A stretch of DNA of 43,257 nucleotides from Desulfococcaceae bacterium HSG8. Lineage in GTDB: Bacteria; Desulfobacterota; Desulfobacteria; Desulfobacterales; 4be13. The translations under genes and the position numbers were made by a program. Below the pieces are notes generated by a model. The model saw only the letters and a list, made by a program, of their open reading frames with translations, was not told the DNA's origin and did not search any database. The stretch is taken from assembly GCA_030378015.1 (NCBI GenBank), contig JAUCGG010000021.1, positions 1 through 43,257 on the forward strand, given 5' to 3'. Shown piece by piece: positions 1 through 7,944 of the stretch. Position 1 is the first letter of the stretch. Every line of letters starts with the position of its first letter.

Positions 1-1200
1 TGTTTTCCACTTCCTGATTTTCCGCTCCGCTTCGCTCTTTGAAATATCCGCTTCGAAAATATCCGTAAGCTCTTTACAGATATCATAGGCCAGCTTAAGT
101 TCCGGAGAATGCCTGAACAGACATTCCGGAACTTCCTTTTCCTCATCTTTCAGATTTTTCTCTTTTTTTCGCAATATCCGCATAGCGTTTTTCAGTTTTC
201 CGTACTCATCTTCCGGTAATTCCTTTTTCAGACGTTTCATCTCCTTCTTCCTGAGTCCGTCAGGGTCTTTTCTGTAAAGCTTCACTACATGAAACCGATC
301 TGCTATGATTATGATCCTTTTTCCGAAAACCTCCTTAGCCGCATTGATAAAACCGTCGTACATGTCCGAACATATCCCTCGGATTTTCTTCCTCAGCCTT
401 TTCGGAACAGTTTTCAGAAACTTCTTCACTGTCTCCTTTTTGCGATCTCCGAGAACTGCCAATATAATTATCTCTCCGTCTGAGAGAGCGCTCACGATTG
501 TTACAAAATCCTTATGTCCCTTTTTCAGCGAGATCTCATCCGAACCTATGACCCCGATATCCGCTATTTCGTCCCAGACAATTCCGGCAGCAATCCGGCG
601 GGTTATAATTCCGTTCACCGCTTCGTATCCCAGATCTTCCTTAATGCTTACATCTTCCACGGTACTGCTGACCGTCTGAAGCAATACATGTTCCTCATAT
701 GCTGCCGTATGCGGACTTCTCTGTTCATACCAGGATGCTTTCTGTGTCGTGACAGGGGTGCCTTCGCAACATGTACACTGATATCTCGGAGGAGAGATAC
801 AGATATAAGTTTTCCTTCCGAAAACAGACAGATGCCGGAGCATGATCTCCCTGCCGTGACCGTAAGGTTTGTCAGTATCTCTGCCGCATTTGTTACAGCG
901 GGTTCCCGTTACGGTGCTCCTCACTCTTATTATAAGATTTCCTTCTCCGTCTGTCTCCGACTTCTCTGCGGCAATGTCCGGGATGTTCAGTAATTCTTCA
1001 ATGAATCTCTCAGAGGACTGCGGAAAAATCCCCCGGGGAAAAGGAAAGGGTATGCCCGGATACGGATACGAGGCCCCGCGTTGCCGTTTTTCTCCGCTGT
1101 CCGTGCCGTTTCCGAGGGGAAAATACGGATTATCCCAGGGAAAATGAGAAGGATATTCCTGCTGCCTGCTGTCAGAGTCCGCATCGTATAAGATTTTCAT
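1..1200 (-). CDS. ISL3-family transposase, N-terminal 400 residues (runs off window)
   Basis: The frame is open from the ATG at 1198-1200 to the window edge (400 codons). A zinc-finger region near residues 108-160 has C-x2-C followed by a C-x-C-C cluster, as in the ISL3 DNA-binding region. The DDE catalytic part follows: IGSDEISLKKGH supplies the first acidic residue and CSDMYDGF the second, then the helical insertion rich in Lys and Glu. The C-terminal third with the last Glu is beyond the edge. It is clearly related to, but distinct from, the truncated copy at 37309-37998 (roughly three quarters of residues shared by eye). It catalyses cut-and-paste movement of its own element. There is no sign of decay in the visible part, so this copy may be functional. 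Confidence 0.9.
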   Translation of the reverse strand, partial: MKILYDADSDSRQQEYPSHFPWDNPYFPLGNGTDSGEKRQRGASYPYPGIPFPFPRGIFPQSSERFIEELLNIPDIAAEKSETDGEGNLIIRVRSTVTGTRCNKCGRDTDKPYGHGREIMLRHLSVFGRKTYICISPPRYQCTCCEGTPVTTQKASWYEQRSPHTAAYEEHVLLQTVSSTVEDVSIKEDLGYEAVNGIITRRIAAGIVWDEIADIGVIGSDEISLKKGHKDFVTIVSALSDGEIIILAVLGDRKKETVKKFLKTVPKRLRKKIRGICSDMYDGFINAAKEVFGKRIIIIADRFHVVKLYRKDPDGLRKKEMKRLKKELPEDEYGKLKNAMRILRKKEKNLKDEEKEVPECLFRHSPELKLAYDICKELTDIFEADISKSEAERKIRKWKT

Positions 1201-1356
1201 ACTGTTTCCTTTCTGATAATGATTTCTGATAATACCGACTATCTGAAAATACGGTATAACATATTTCTGTGATCATGTCAGCAGAAAATCTTACGGAAAA
1301 TACAAACACTGTGTCGCTATTCTGATTACTTATTACTTATTTAGGTAATTTAATTT

Positions 1357-1383
1357 GCTTTCAACACGAATTACCAGAGAGCC
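1357..1383. repeat. Terminal inverted repeat of the ISL3 element
   Basis: The core CGAATTACCAGAGAG is shared exactly, within a 22-nt identity, with the minus strand of 37214-37240, where the second ISL3 copy ends. The outermost bases read GGCTCT on the minus strand, as is usual for this family. The repeat contains no stop in the cas10 frame, so the reading frame continues a few codons into the element. Confidence 0.65.
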
Positions 1384-2631
1384 AAAAAGATATACCGATA
1401 TGATTATGATGCGATAGAAAAAAAGAAAGAAAAAGGGTTCCTCTGCTTTCCGACACGTCATAACTCATATGCCTTATACACACTTCGTAAGATTGACGAT
1501 ACATGGGAAAAATATTGGGAGATCGGAAAAGATTTCCTGTATGCTTACTATGTAAGGAAAGTCGGTGAGCTTCCTCCATATGCACAAGATGCGGAATCAA
1601 AAATCGCCCAGAAAGACAGACCGAATGTAAAAAAGCCCGGAAACAACGACACGGCTTCCTTTGCAGGTCTTTCGGTCTGCTCCTGCGGTGCTGACATGAT
1701 CGGTGCGCTTCGCATGGATGTGGATAATTTAGGCAGCATTTTTTCGTCAGATGAGATGGATTCACCAAGCAAATTGGCAGTCTTTTCTCATCAGATAAAT
1801 TATTTTTTCAAGGCTATCCTGAATCAGATATGCAGGGGACAGGCAGATATATTCCTGTTTGAAGAAAGCAGATTTTCATTTGAGCCGATAAATATTCTGG
1901 GGAAAGATTACAGCAATGGAAGAAATGTATCTGTAACCTATGCCGGGGGCGATGATTTGTTTATCGTGGGAGCGTGGGATGAGGTGGTTGAACTGGCATT
2001 TGATATTCAGAGATGTTTCAGGGAGTATTGTGAGGTGATTAATAAAAAGGAAGGCAAGGAGGTTATCAAAGCTTCGATCTCCGCGGGCCTGACAATCCAT
2101 CATCCCAAGCATCCCCTCTACCAGATGGCTCAGAAAAGCGGTGATGCTGAAAAATACGCGAAACATGATGCCGATAATATCAATGATAAAAAAAATAAGA
2201 ACCGTATTGCCTTGTTTTACGATGAAAACAAGCAGCAGCGTCAGGACCGACTGGCCGCAAAGAAAAAAACCGATTATATGCTGTCAATGACTTGGCAGGC
2301 AGGATACGATTTTATGTTGCCTTTTATAAAAGATTACAGCAGCTTGGGGGAACTCAGGTCGGCAGATCATCGCTATGTTTTTGTGACTGAGAAAATCAGC
2401 TATCAGACGATTGAGAAATGGTTTCTGGTGACGGAAAAGTTTCAGATAACAGGTGAACTCTATATGTCCACGATGGCCCGGGTATTGGAGGATGTTCGCC
2501 GCAAACTCAGCCAGACGGATAAAGAGCTGTTTGGTAAATTGAAAGGCCATCTTTATAAGAAAAGTAACCGGAATATTTCTCATTTACACATTGCCTTAAA
2601 CTGGCTTTCATTTTTGAGGAGGACGAGATAA
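1384..2631 (+). pseudogene. csm1: Cas10/Csm1 of a type III-A CRISPR complex, 5'-truncated by ISL3
   Basis: Cas10 is the large subunit that makes cyclic oligoadenylates when the complex binds target RNA. Only the C-terminal 415 residues remain, out of a usual 750-850. The cyclase palm domain is present: ALRMDVDNLG starts it, and YAGGDDLFIVG carries the GGDD catalytic motif at fragment residues 188-191. The helical D4 region follows up to the stop. The HD nuclease domain and the first palm domain are missing because the ISL3 element lies directly upstream. An internal ATG at 1696 could start a 311-residue product, but it has no clear ribosome binding site. The stop TAA overlaps the csm2 ATG by one base (TAATG), so translation was probably coupled. 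The missing part may survive on the other side of the element. Confidence 0.92.
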
Positions 2632-3071
2632 TGCCAAATGTATTTATAGATGTTTATGAAAAAATCCCTTTTGACAGCATCCTTGAAGAACTCGGGAGCA
2701 AAACATTGTTCGATCAGATAGATGAGCTGCCCCGCTATTCTGCGATGATCGCCAAAGAGCTTGATAGAAAGAGAATTTCGTCAACCCAGCTTCGGCGTTT
2801 TTATACCTATGTCAAAGCAGTTGATCAGAAGAATCGCCATCTTGCTGATGAAAAGGACATTCCCGATATAGATAAAGCCAAGCTGAAATTCCTGCTGCCG
2901 AAACTGGCGGGCAGCGTAAAAAGAACAGATAAAAAAAAGATTGAGCCGCTGTACAGGGTTTTTGCCAGTTGTCTCCGCAATGATCGTATTGAAAACGTGA
3001 GAGACTTGCGTCTGTTTGTAGAATTCTTTGAGGCAATATTGGATTATCATGAAACGTATAAAACTCAATAA
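2631..3071 (+). CDS. csm2: CRISPR type III-A small subunit Csm2
   Basis: A protein of 146 residues, all helical in character and rich in Lys and Arg, in the fixed position between csm1 and csm3. Csm2 is the small subunit that stacks along the crRNA-target duplex inside the Csm complex. The segment RRFYTYVKAVDQKNR near residue 45 and the C-terminal VRDLRLFVEFFEAILDYH resemble the two conserved helical regions of the family. The start is supported by GAGGAGG at 2616-2622, 8 bases ahead of the ATG, and by the one-base overlap with the cas10 stop. The gene looks intact, but upstream transcription from the csm1 promoter is now blocked by the ISL3 element. Csm2 is a poorly conserved family, so the call leans on synteny. 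Confidence 0.88.
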   Translation: MPNVFIDVYEKIPFDSILEELGSKTLFDQIDELPRYSAMIAKELDRKRISSTQLRRFYTYVKAVDQKNRHLADEKDIPDIDKAKLKFLLPKLAGSVKRTDKKKIEPLYRVFASCLRNDRIENVRDLRLFVEFFEAILDYHETYKTQ

Positions 3072-3084
3072 TCGGAGATGACGC

Positions 3085-3125
3085 TTGCTTCCCCCTTTTG
3101 TAAAGGGGGACCGAGGGGGATTTAA
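3085..3125 (+). repeat. GC-rich hairpin half-element between csm2 and csm3
   Basis: The pattern CCCCCTTTTGTAAAGGGGG followed by a G-rich tail matches one arm of the larger hairpin elements at 13854, 17280 and 18521. It can fold by itself into a stem with an 8-10 bp arm. It occupies most of the 74-bp csm2-csm3 gap, which in type III operons is usually short or absent. Confidence 0.7.
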
Positions 3126-3145
3126 ATTTGAAGGAGGATGTTGAA

Positions 3146-3994
3146 ATGGCAAACAAGCAGATAAAATTACTCGGATTTGTAAAAACAGGCGGTACGATTG
3201 AAGTCCTTACGGGCCTGCACATCGGCGGCACATCAGATTCAATTGACAAGGGCGGTATTGACAGCCCGGTCATTAAGAATCCGGTCACAAACGAACCTTA
3301 TATTCCCGGGAGTTCGCTTCGGGGGCGGATGCGGTCCCTGCTTGAAAAAAAGACAGGCGCGAAGTTAATTAAGATGACCAATGATATCTGGCTGGAGATG
3401 TATGACAAGGACAACTATGATGATGAGGCGTATAAATTCGCCCTTAAATCCCAAGTCTGCCGTGTTTTCGGTAATTCTGCATCCGACCCCGGGGTGCCGT
3501 CAGTTCTGGTGGTGCGGGATGCCATGTTGTCAAAAGAAAGCAAGAAGCTTTATATGCAGAGCGATCTGCCAGTGACGGAAGCCAAAATTGAGATCGTTGT
3601 GGACCGGATTACGGCTCATGCCATGCCCCGTACAATTGAAAGGATGCCGGCCGGCGCGAAATTTGACTTTGAAATCGTATATAAGGTTCAAACCTATGAG
3701 AACGGCGAATTTGCTGAAAATGCCGCGGATAATCCGGAAACCAAATGCGATCACAAACTTCGCCAGGATTTGGAGAATATCTTCTGTGCATTGGGAATAA
3801 TCCAGGAACATACCGGCCTTGGCGGCAATACCTCACGCGGACACGGGCAGGTCAGATTCAACATCACACAATTTGACGCGAAAACAGTTGACGGTGATGC
3901 AGCAGAGGGATTTAAGCTCCCGGAAAAGAAACCTTACAGCTTTTCTGACTGCAAAGAAGCGATTAAAACCATCTCCTTTTCCCAGTATGCTTAA
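3146..3994 (+). CDS. csm3: CRISPR type III-A RAMP protein Csm3 (target RNA slicer)
   Basis: Csm3 forms the helical backbone of the type III-A complex and cuts bound target RNA at 6-nt steps. The 282-residue product has the family signature in order: GLHIGG at 23-28, GGIDSPV at 36-42, PYIPGSSLRGRMR at 51-63, a CRVFG segment, and the late glycine-rich loop TGLGGNTSRGHGQV. The Asp at residue 39 in GIDSPV corresponds to the catalytic Asp of known Csm3 proteins (D32 in Staphylococcus epidermidis), so the slicer site looks intact. The start is ATG at 3146 with AAGGAGG 8 bases upstream; an upstream TTG at 3128 has no such site. csm4 begins 22 bases after the stop. Confidence 0.96.
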   Translation: MANKQIKLLGFVKTGGTIEVLTGLHIGGTSDSIDKGGIDSPVIKNPVTNEPYIPGSSLRGRMRSLLEKKTGAKLIKMTNDIWLEMYDKDNYDDEAYKFALKSQVCRVFGNSASDPGVPSVLVVRDAMLSKESKKLYMQSDLPVTEAKIEIVVDRITAHAMPRTIERMPAGAKFDFEIVYKVQTYENGEFAENAADNPETKCDHKLRQDLENIFCALGIIQEHTGLGGNTSRGHGQVRFNITQFDAKTVDGDAAEGFKLPEKKPYSFSDCKEAIKTISFSQYA

Positions 3995-4016
3995 CCCTTA
4001 CAAAGAGTATCCAGCC

Positions 4017-5257
4017 ATGAAAAAGACGTTTATCATAAGGCTTTACTTCAGAAATGCAGTTCATATCGGTGCCGCAAACCCGGGAATCGGCATCGAAGGC
4101 ACCGATAAACAGATTATCCATTCCGATACCCTGTGGGCTGCACTGTGCAACAACTGGGCCATTGCCGGGAAAGCTTCCAGGATTTTTTTTGACGAGTTTC
4201 TGAATTCATTTGAAACCGGCAAACCGCTTTTTGTATCTCCTCGGGATTTCCTGTAACAAAAACAAAACACGGCAATGACGAATACTGGCTGCCCAAGCCC
4301 CTGTCCGTGCCGTTTGCTTTTTCAAAAAGCAATCCGGACCTGGACGATTCAGATAAAAAGGAATACGCCAAAGAAATTAAATCCCTGCAATTTATCAAAC
4401 TTTCTGATTTCAAAAACTGGATCAGGTTTGACGAAACTGCCGGCGAAATCGCTATTGATGATATTGCCGATACAGAGAACCGTCCCGGGAAAATAACGGA
4501 CATCCTGAGACCGCACAATACATTGGACAGGCTGTCCCTCGCGTCGCAGATTTTTCATTCCGGCACGACTTATTTTGATACAAAAAAGCAGTCCGGCTTC
4601 TATTTTTTACTCCGGACAGATGACGGAGAAGCTGAGAAAATTAAAGCGGCAATAAAGCACCTGCTGGAGATTATCAGTGATACAGGCGGTATCGGCGGAA
4701 ACCGGAATATCGGACTGGGGGCGATCAGCAATTTTGAAATCCTGACATATGACCAGGCCGGTAGTAAAAACAAGGCAGATTGGGAGGCTGTCATGCCGGA
4801 TCGAGATATGTATCCGGGAAATGCCCATTGCCTGATTTCGCTCTTCCATCCCAATTCAATTGCCAGTGATCCGCCTGGCACCGACGACTATCTGTTCGAT
4901 CATAGGAAAGAGAAAAAGAAAATATCTGGACTTCGAGCAAACGGAATGACATTTAAAAAACTGCCGGGCATTTCTTTTCAGCAGGAGTTCGAATTCGATA
5001 AAAACAGATTCGGTGTCATTCGCTACCGCAGCTTTCATGGGCAGCAGTGGGAGTCATTCACGATGTTCAGAGGCAGAAAACAAAAGCTGCCGGAAATGCT
5101 TTCATCTCCGAGAGCAGTGAAAAAATATCTTAATACGCTGAAACCGCCGGGCATTCCGTTAAAAAAACAATGGAATCTGTACAAAAAGGTGCGCAAACAT
5201 GTTCCGGATGAATTTAAGGATACTCTGTGTCCGGAGCCGAATGATGCCGAATCCTGA
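4017..5257 (+). pseudogene. csm4: CRISPR type III-A Csm4, one-base frameshift
   Basis: Csm4 caps the 5' handle of the crRNA and contacts Cas10. The first frame (ATG at 4017) gives MKKTFIIRLYFRNAVHIGA and IHSDTLWAALCNNW, the expected N-terminus, and stops at 4254-4256. The rest is in the next frame, where SSGFPVTKTKHGNDEYWLPK follows, then a C-terminal RAMP region with GGIGGNRNIGLGAI and a long tail to 5257. The frames join if one base is missing near 4227-4238, next to CTTTTTG; adding one base gives about 413 residues, a usual length. It could be a real indel, a sequencing slip at the T-run, or programmed frameshifting; the last is least likely. Nothing like csm5 follows. Confidence 0.9.
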
Positions 5258-5624
5258 CACAATTGGCAATTCTTTGAATCTTATAATTATAATTTTTTAT
5301 TTCATGAAAAAATGTCAATAAGGGACTTTTCTATTTGGCGTATTATAAACGAAACCGTATCTCCGGATGAAGCTGAGTGCAGCCTTTTTATAGCGTGGGT
5401 TTCACAGGACTTCACACACATCGCATTCCGCACATAAGTGAATGCGATATTCTGCAACAAGCATATCAGATAAGAAAACTTGTTAAAGAAGCTGTTTCAC
5501 CCGAAGGTACGGTTTTGCTTATAACACGCCATTTGCATGTTCCCGTATGCATATGTTCATCGAAAAGTTTCCTATCTGCTGATAATAATAAAAAAGGAGC
5601 GCAGAGACGATCTTTCCTTAACAT
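5258..5624. other. Intergenic region after csm4, no recognisable gene
   Basis: csm5 would be expected here, but none of the three forward frames shows a RAMP motif. A 42-codon frame (5311-5439) and an 83-codon frame (5377-5628) exist; neither has a clear ribosome binding site or a family I recognise. The DNA right after csm4 is AT-rich (TATAATTATAATTTTTTATT) and could hold a transcription stop. The boundary suggests that the rest of the CRISPR locus was deleted. Confidence 0.5.
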
Positions 5625-6635
5625 TTAACAGATCCTGGGAAGCTGCTCTCCCGTCAGCATGTCAACAATCCGGCTTCCGCCTATACGTGTTTCCATTGAC
5701 ACAATGCCAGGAGATTCGGGAATGACTTCTCCGATAACGGAGGCGTCCTTTCCGAACTCATCTCCTCTGATTGCCTCGAGAACCATTTCCGCGTGATCCT
5801 GTTTTACAAACGCAAGCAGCTTTCCCTCATTTGCAATATAGAGGGGATCAAATCCCAGCAGTTCGCATATCCCCGATACCTCGTCTTTCACCGGTATTTT
5901 TTCTTCATAAATTCGGATGCCCACCTGAGAGCTTCTGGCGATTTCATTCAACGTGGTTCCGACACCGCCCCTGGTCGGGTCCCGAAGCACATGAACCTCC
6001 CTTGATCGTAATAACATTTTCCTGACCATATGATTCAAAGGGGCTGTATCGCTTGTCACTGATGAATCAAAGTCCATTCCCTCTCTTTGAATCAGGACAG
6101 TAATACCATGCTCTGCAATCCCTCCGCTCAGTATGATTTTATCTCCGATCTGAGCTTTGCTTCCCCCGATATCTGCATGAGGAGGAATCAGCCCGATTCC
6201 TGAAGTATTAATAAATATCTTGTCTGCCGCGCCTTTTGGCACGACTTTTGTATCCCCGGTAACAATCTGAATGCCGGCCTTTTCCGCGGCCGACTTCATA
6301 CTTTTCAGTATCTTCTCCAGATCTGTCATCGCAAATCCTTCCTCAATGATCAGGGCAGTGCTGAGATAGAGCGGAGCCGCACCGCATACAGCAAGATCGT
6401 TCACAGTTCCGTTTACAGCAAGGTCTCCGATGTTTCCGCCAGGAAAAAAGATGGGATAGACTGTAAAAGTGTCCGTGGAAAAGGCGAGACGCTTTCCCTG
6501 TATATTCAGTATTGCACCGTCATCCAGTTGAGAAAGGACAGGGTTATCAAATATGGGGAGCATGATATCGGAAATCAGATTATGCGATATCTTTCCCCCG
6601 CTTCCGTGATCCAGAAGAATTTTGTCTGTTTTCAT
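5625..6635 (-). CDS. hypE: Hydrogenase maturation protein HypE
   Basis: HypE dehydrates the carbamoyl group received from HypF to make a thiocyanate, the source of the cyanide ligands of [NiFe]-hydrogenase iron. The 336-residue product has the N-terminal LDHGSGG (residues 8-14), the AIR-synthase-like core with GNIGDLAVNGTVNDLAVCGA and VTGDTKVVPKG, the region RDPTRGGVG, and the diagnostic C-terminus PRIC, whose final Cys carries the thiocyanate. All are intact. The ATG has only a weak upstream AGG. No other hyp gene or hydrogenase lies in the window, so the usual hypCDE grouping is broken, or the remaining genes are elsewhere. Confidence 0.96.
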   Translation of the reverse strand: MKTDKILLDHGSGGKISHNLISDIMLPIFDNPVLSQLDDGAILNIQGKRLAFSTDTFTVYPIFFPGGNIGDLAVNGTVNDLAVCGAAPLYLSTALIIEEGFAMTDLEKILKSMKSAAEKAGIQIVTGDTKVVPKGAADKIFINTSGIGLIPPHADIGGSKAQIGDKIILSGGIAEHGITVLIQREGMDFDSSVTSDTAPLNHMVRKMLLRSREVHVLRDPTRGGVGTTLNEIARSSQVGIRIYEEKIPVKDEVSGICELLGFDPLYIANEGKLLAFVKQDHAEMVLEAIRGDEFGKDASVIGEVIPESPGIVSMETRIGGSRIVDMLTGEQLPRIC

Positions 6636-6779
6636 ATTCTATTTTTTACCTGAAGAACGTCAGTAGTCAGACACCAATCATCAGGTCCGTATTATTAATT
6701 TTATTTAAAGTGAGCAGATCGGGGCACAACGAAAAATGAAAGTCGGAGCAAAACACCAAACATCAAATACCAAACACTT

Positions 6780-7092
6780 TCATATAAAAAGATGGCTTTG
6801 GCTTCTCAGGGCAAAAGAACGCCCGTCAACAGCCCGTGACACAGCCAGTATGCCGTCCAGATGATCGTACTCGTGCTGAAGTAGTTCCGACAAATCACCC
6901 TCCAAGTGCGTTTGCCGATTGTTCAGTTCGGCGATTTCCAATAAAAAACATACCGGATTGAAGTTTGTAGTTCCGCCTTCAGGCGGTGTCATGCCGCCTG
7001 AAGGCGGGACTACAAACTTGGTATATTCTTTTCTGGAAATCACCTTCATAAAGCCGGGGGTCGCCCAGCAAAAGGATATTTCTGACAGCCAT
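6780..7092 (-). pseudogene. def: Peptide deformylase, core deleted and replaced by a hairpin element
   Basis: The ATG at 7090-7092 opens MAVRNILLLGDPRLYE, the standard deformylase N-terminus. Within 50 bases the frame enters a 115-bp repeat element (6930-7044). On its far side the frame resumes as THLEGDLSELLQHEYDHLDG, which includes the metal-binding HEYDH motif, and ends SRAVDGRSFALRSQ near 6780. About 110 central residues, including the glycine-rich and Cys-containing motifs, are gone, so the product cannot be active. Translation from an internal start at 7049 through the repeat is possible but not meaningful. The zinc-ribbon gene lies 33 bases upstream in the same direction. A working deformylase must exist elsewhere in the genome. 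Confidence 0.85.
6930..7044. mobile_element. Hairpin MITE-like element with GGYGATTTCC ends, inside def
   Basis: The ends are GGCGATTTCCAATAA and, inverted, GGTGATTTCCAGAAA, extending about 25 bp with good match. The interior (6961-7019) is a near-perfect palindrome built on TTCCGCCTTCAGGCGG. The same element recurs at 13722-13806, 21380-21742 (with a nested insert), 21746-21865, and in part at 30171 and 43007. It has no coding capacity. Confidence 0.8.
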
Positions 7093-7125
7093 CCTGTATC
7101 TCTTCCTTTGCTTTTCCGTCAGATA

Positions 7126-7359
7126 TTAGTCTGCCCATGCCGGCATTGCCTTCATATAGTTTTTTGCTCTTGCAAGGGCTTTCTCCTGATCAACATCCGG
7201 CTACCAGGTTCTGAGCCATTCAGCGATTCCGTTCCTGACTTCTTCCCGTGGTTTAAGGCTTCCGTTTTCATCAGTGCAGTGCTTGCAATAGTCTTCAGCC
7301 GGTCCCTTGAATCCGGGGATCCCTAGCGGGACCCCGCATGAGTAACAGAGCTTATCCAT
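7126..7359 (-). pseudogene. Small zinc-ribbon protein with an in-frame TAG
   Basis: From ATG 7357-7359, preceded by AAAGGA, the product begins MDKLCYSCGVPLG, with a second Cys pair in YCKHC about 20 residues later. This is a four-Cys putative zinc ribbon. The frame meets TAG at 7201-7203 after WLRTW, but the same frame continues with PDVDQEKALARAKNYMKAMP to a TAA at 7126. Relatives I remember have Gln at the TAG position (W-Q-P-D), so a CAG to TAG change explains it. The truncated product keeps both Cys pairs. Function unknown; probably a soluble metal-binding protein. It was probably co-transcribed with def. Confidence 0.72.
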
Positions 7360-7489
7360 ATTTTTTCCTTTATTCAGACACACTAAAGCTTGTTTCATCT
7401 GACTTTGCGGCATATTTTCACATGAATTTAGCGGGCATATTCTTTTAAACCGTAAATTCGGGTGAAACAGGCTTTAATATAAACCAATT

Positions 7490-7534
7490 TGAAAGTTCCT
7501 CCCCTTTTTAAAGGCCGGGGATTTCTGCCCTCGG
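7490..7534. repeat. Partial GC-rich hairpin element downstream of slr1659-like gene
   Basis: GAAAGTTCCTCCCCTTTTTA followed by AAGGCCGGGGATTTCTGCCC is one arm of the family seen at 11021, 17280 and 18521. It lies just past the stop of the slr1659-like gene, and its CCCCTTTTTAAAGG core could form a hairpin acting as a transcription end. Confidence 0.55.
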
Positions 7535-7536
7535 CG

Positions 7537-7881
7537 TTATTCTAATTCCAGTTTCAGAGCGGGCATAAGGCGTTGAAAATTCCTCAATGATTTTCCCTGC
7601 CAGGGATACTGATTCGTTCCCCGTATGACAAGCTCGCAAGCTTTTTTATTCCGAACATTTATAACAAACTTGGAGAGCGCATTTATTCCCGAACTGTTAA
7701 GAAATCGTAGCCCTTTTAAATCAAGTGTGATCGCAGATGGTTTCTGATCTGCCACTTCATTGAATAACTTCACAATGTCTTCATAGCCGGACGCGCCCCG
7801 CAGGCGAAGCGCTCCCTCGCAGATGAGCGTTGCAGTTTCCGGATCATAAGCTACTTGATAATCTTCTCCTTTAATTTCCAT
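7537..7881 (-). CDS. slr1659-like STAS-type anti-sigma factor antagonist
   Basis: A 114-residue single-domain protein. Strands and helices follow the STAS fold, with the conserved loop DLKGLRFLNSSGINALSKFV near the middle; Ser in the NSSG segment is at the place where anti-anti-sigma factors are phosphorylated. It matches the slr1659 family, which is paired with slr1658-type regulators. The chosen start (MEIKGEDYQV) has AAGGAA 7 bases upstream; an ATG 45 bases earlier has none. It lies 63 bases after the slr1658-like gene, with the kinase gene before that, so the three form one operon. It likely binds or releases its partner according to phosphorylation. Confidence 0.83.
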   Translation of the reverse strand: MEIKGEDYQVAYDPETATLICEGALRLRGASGYEDIVKLFNEVADQKPSAITLDLKGLRFLNSSGINALSKFVINVRNKKACELVIRGTNQYPWQGKSLRNFQRLMPALKLELE

Positions 7882-7944
7882 CTCAAAAATTCCTTTCCGA
7901 GTTAATGAAAAGCAGAAAGCATTCAATAAGTTTCAACATAAGAA

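Larger units (their letters stand above)
1..1383 (-). mobile_element. ISL3-family insertion sequence, right part outside the window
   Basis: The element carries the transposase gene read leftwards from 1200. Its outer end is placed at 1383 because the stretch 1357-1383, read on the minus strand, begins GGCTCT and is typical of an ISL3 terminal repeat. A 22-nt part of it recurs exactly beside the second ISL3 copy (37214-37240). Immediately to the right, at 1384, an open cas10 frame starts without any start codon, so the element sits inside cas10 in the opposite orientation. The non-coding part 1201-1356 is AT-rich leader. The other end and the target duplication lie outside the window. Confidence 0.75.

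Noticed and set aside
5377-5628. 83-codon frame after csm4 as a possible csm5 or small CRISPR gene
   Set aside because: No RAMP glycine loop, no ribosome site, and composition unlike the neighbouring csm genes.
7201-7203. TAG in the zinc-ribbon gene as a pyrrolysine codon
   Set aside because: Relatives appear to have Gln at this place, the CAG to TAG step is a single change, and the neighbouring def gene is also dead.
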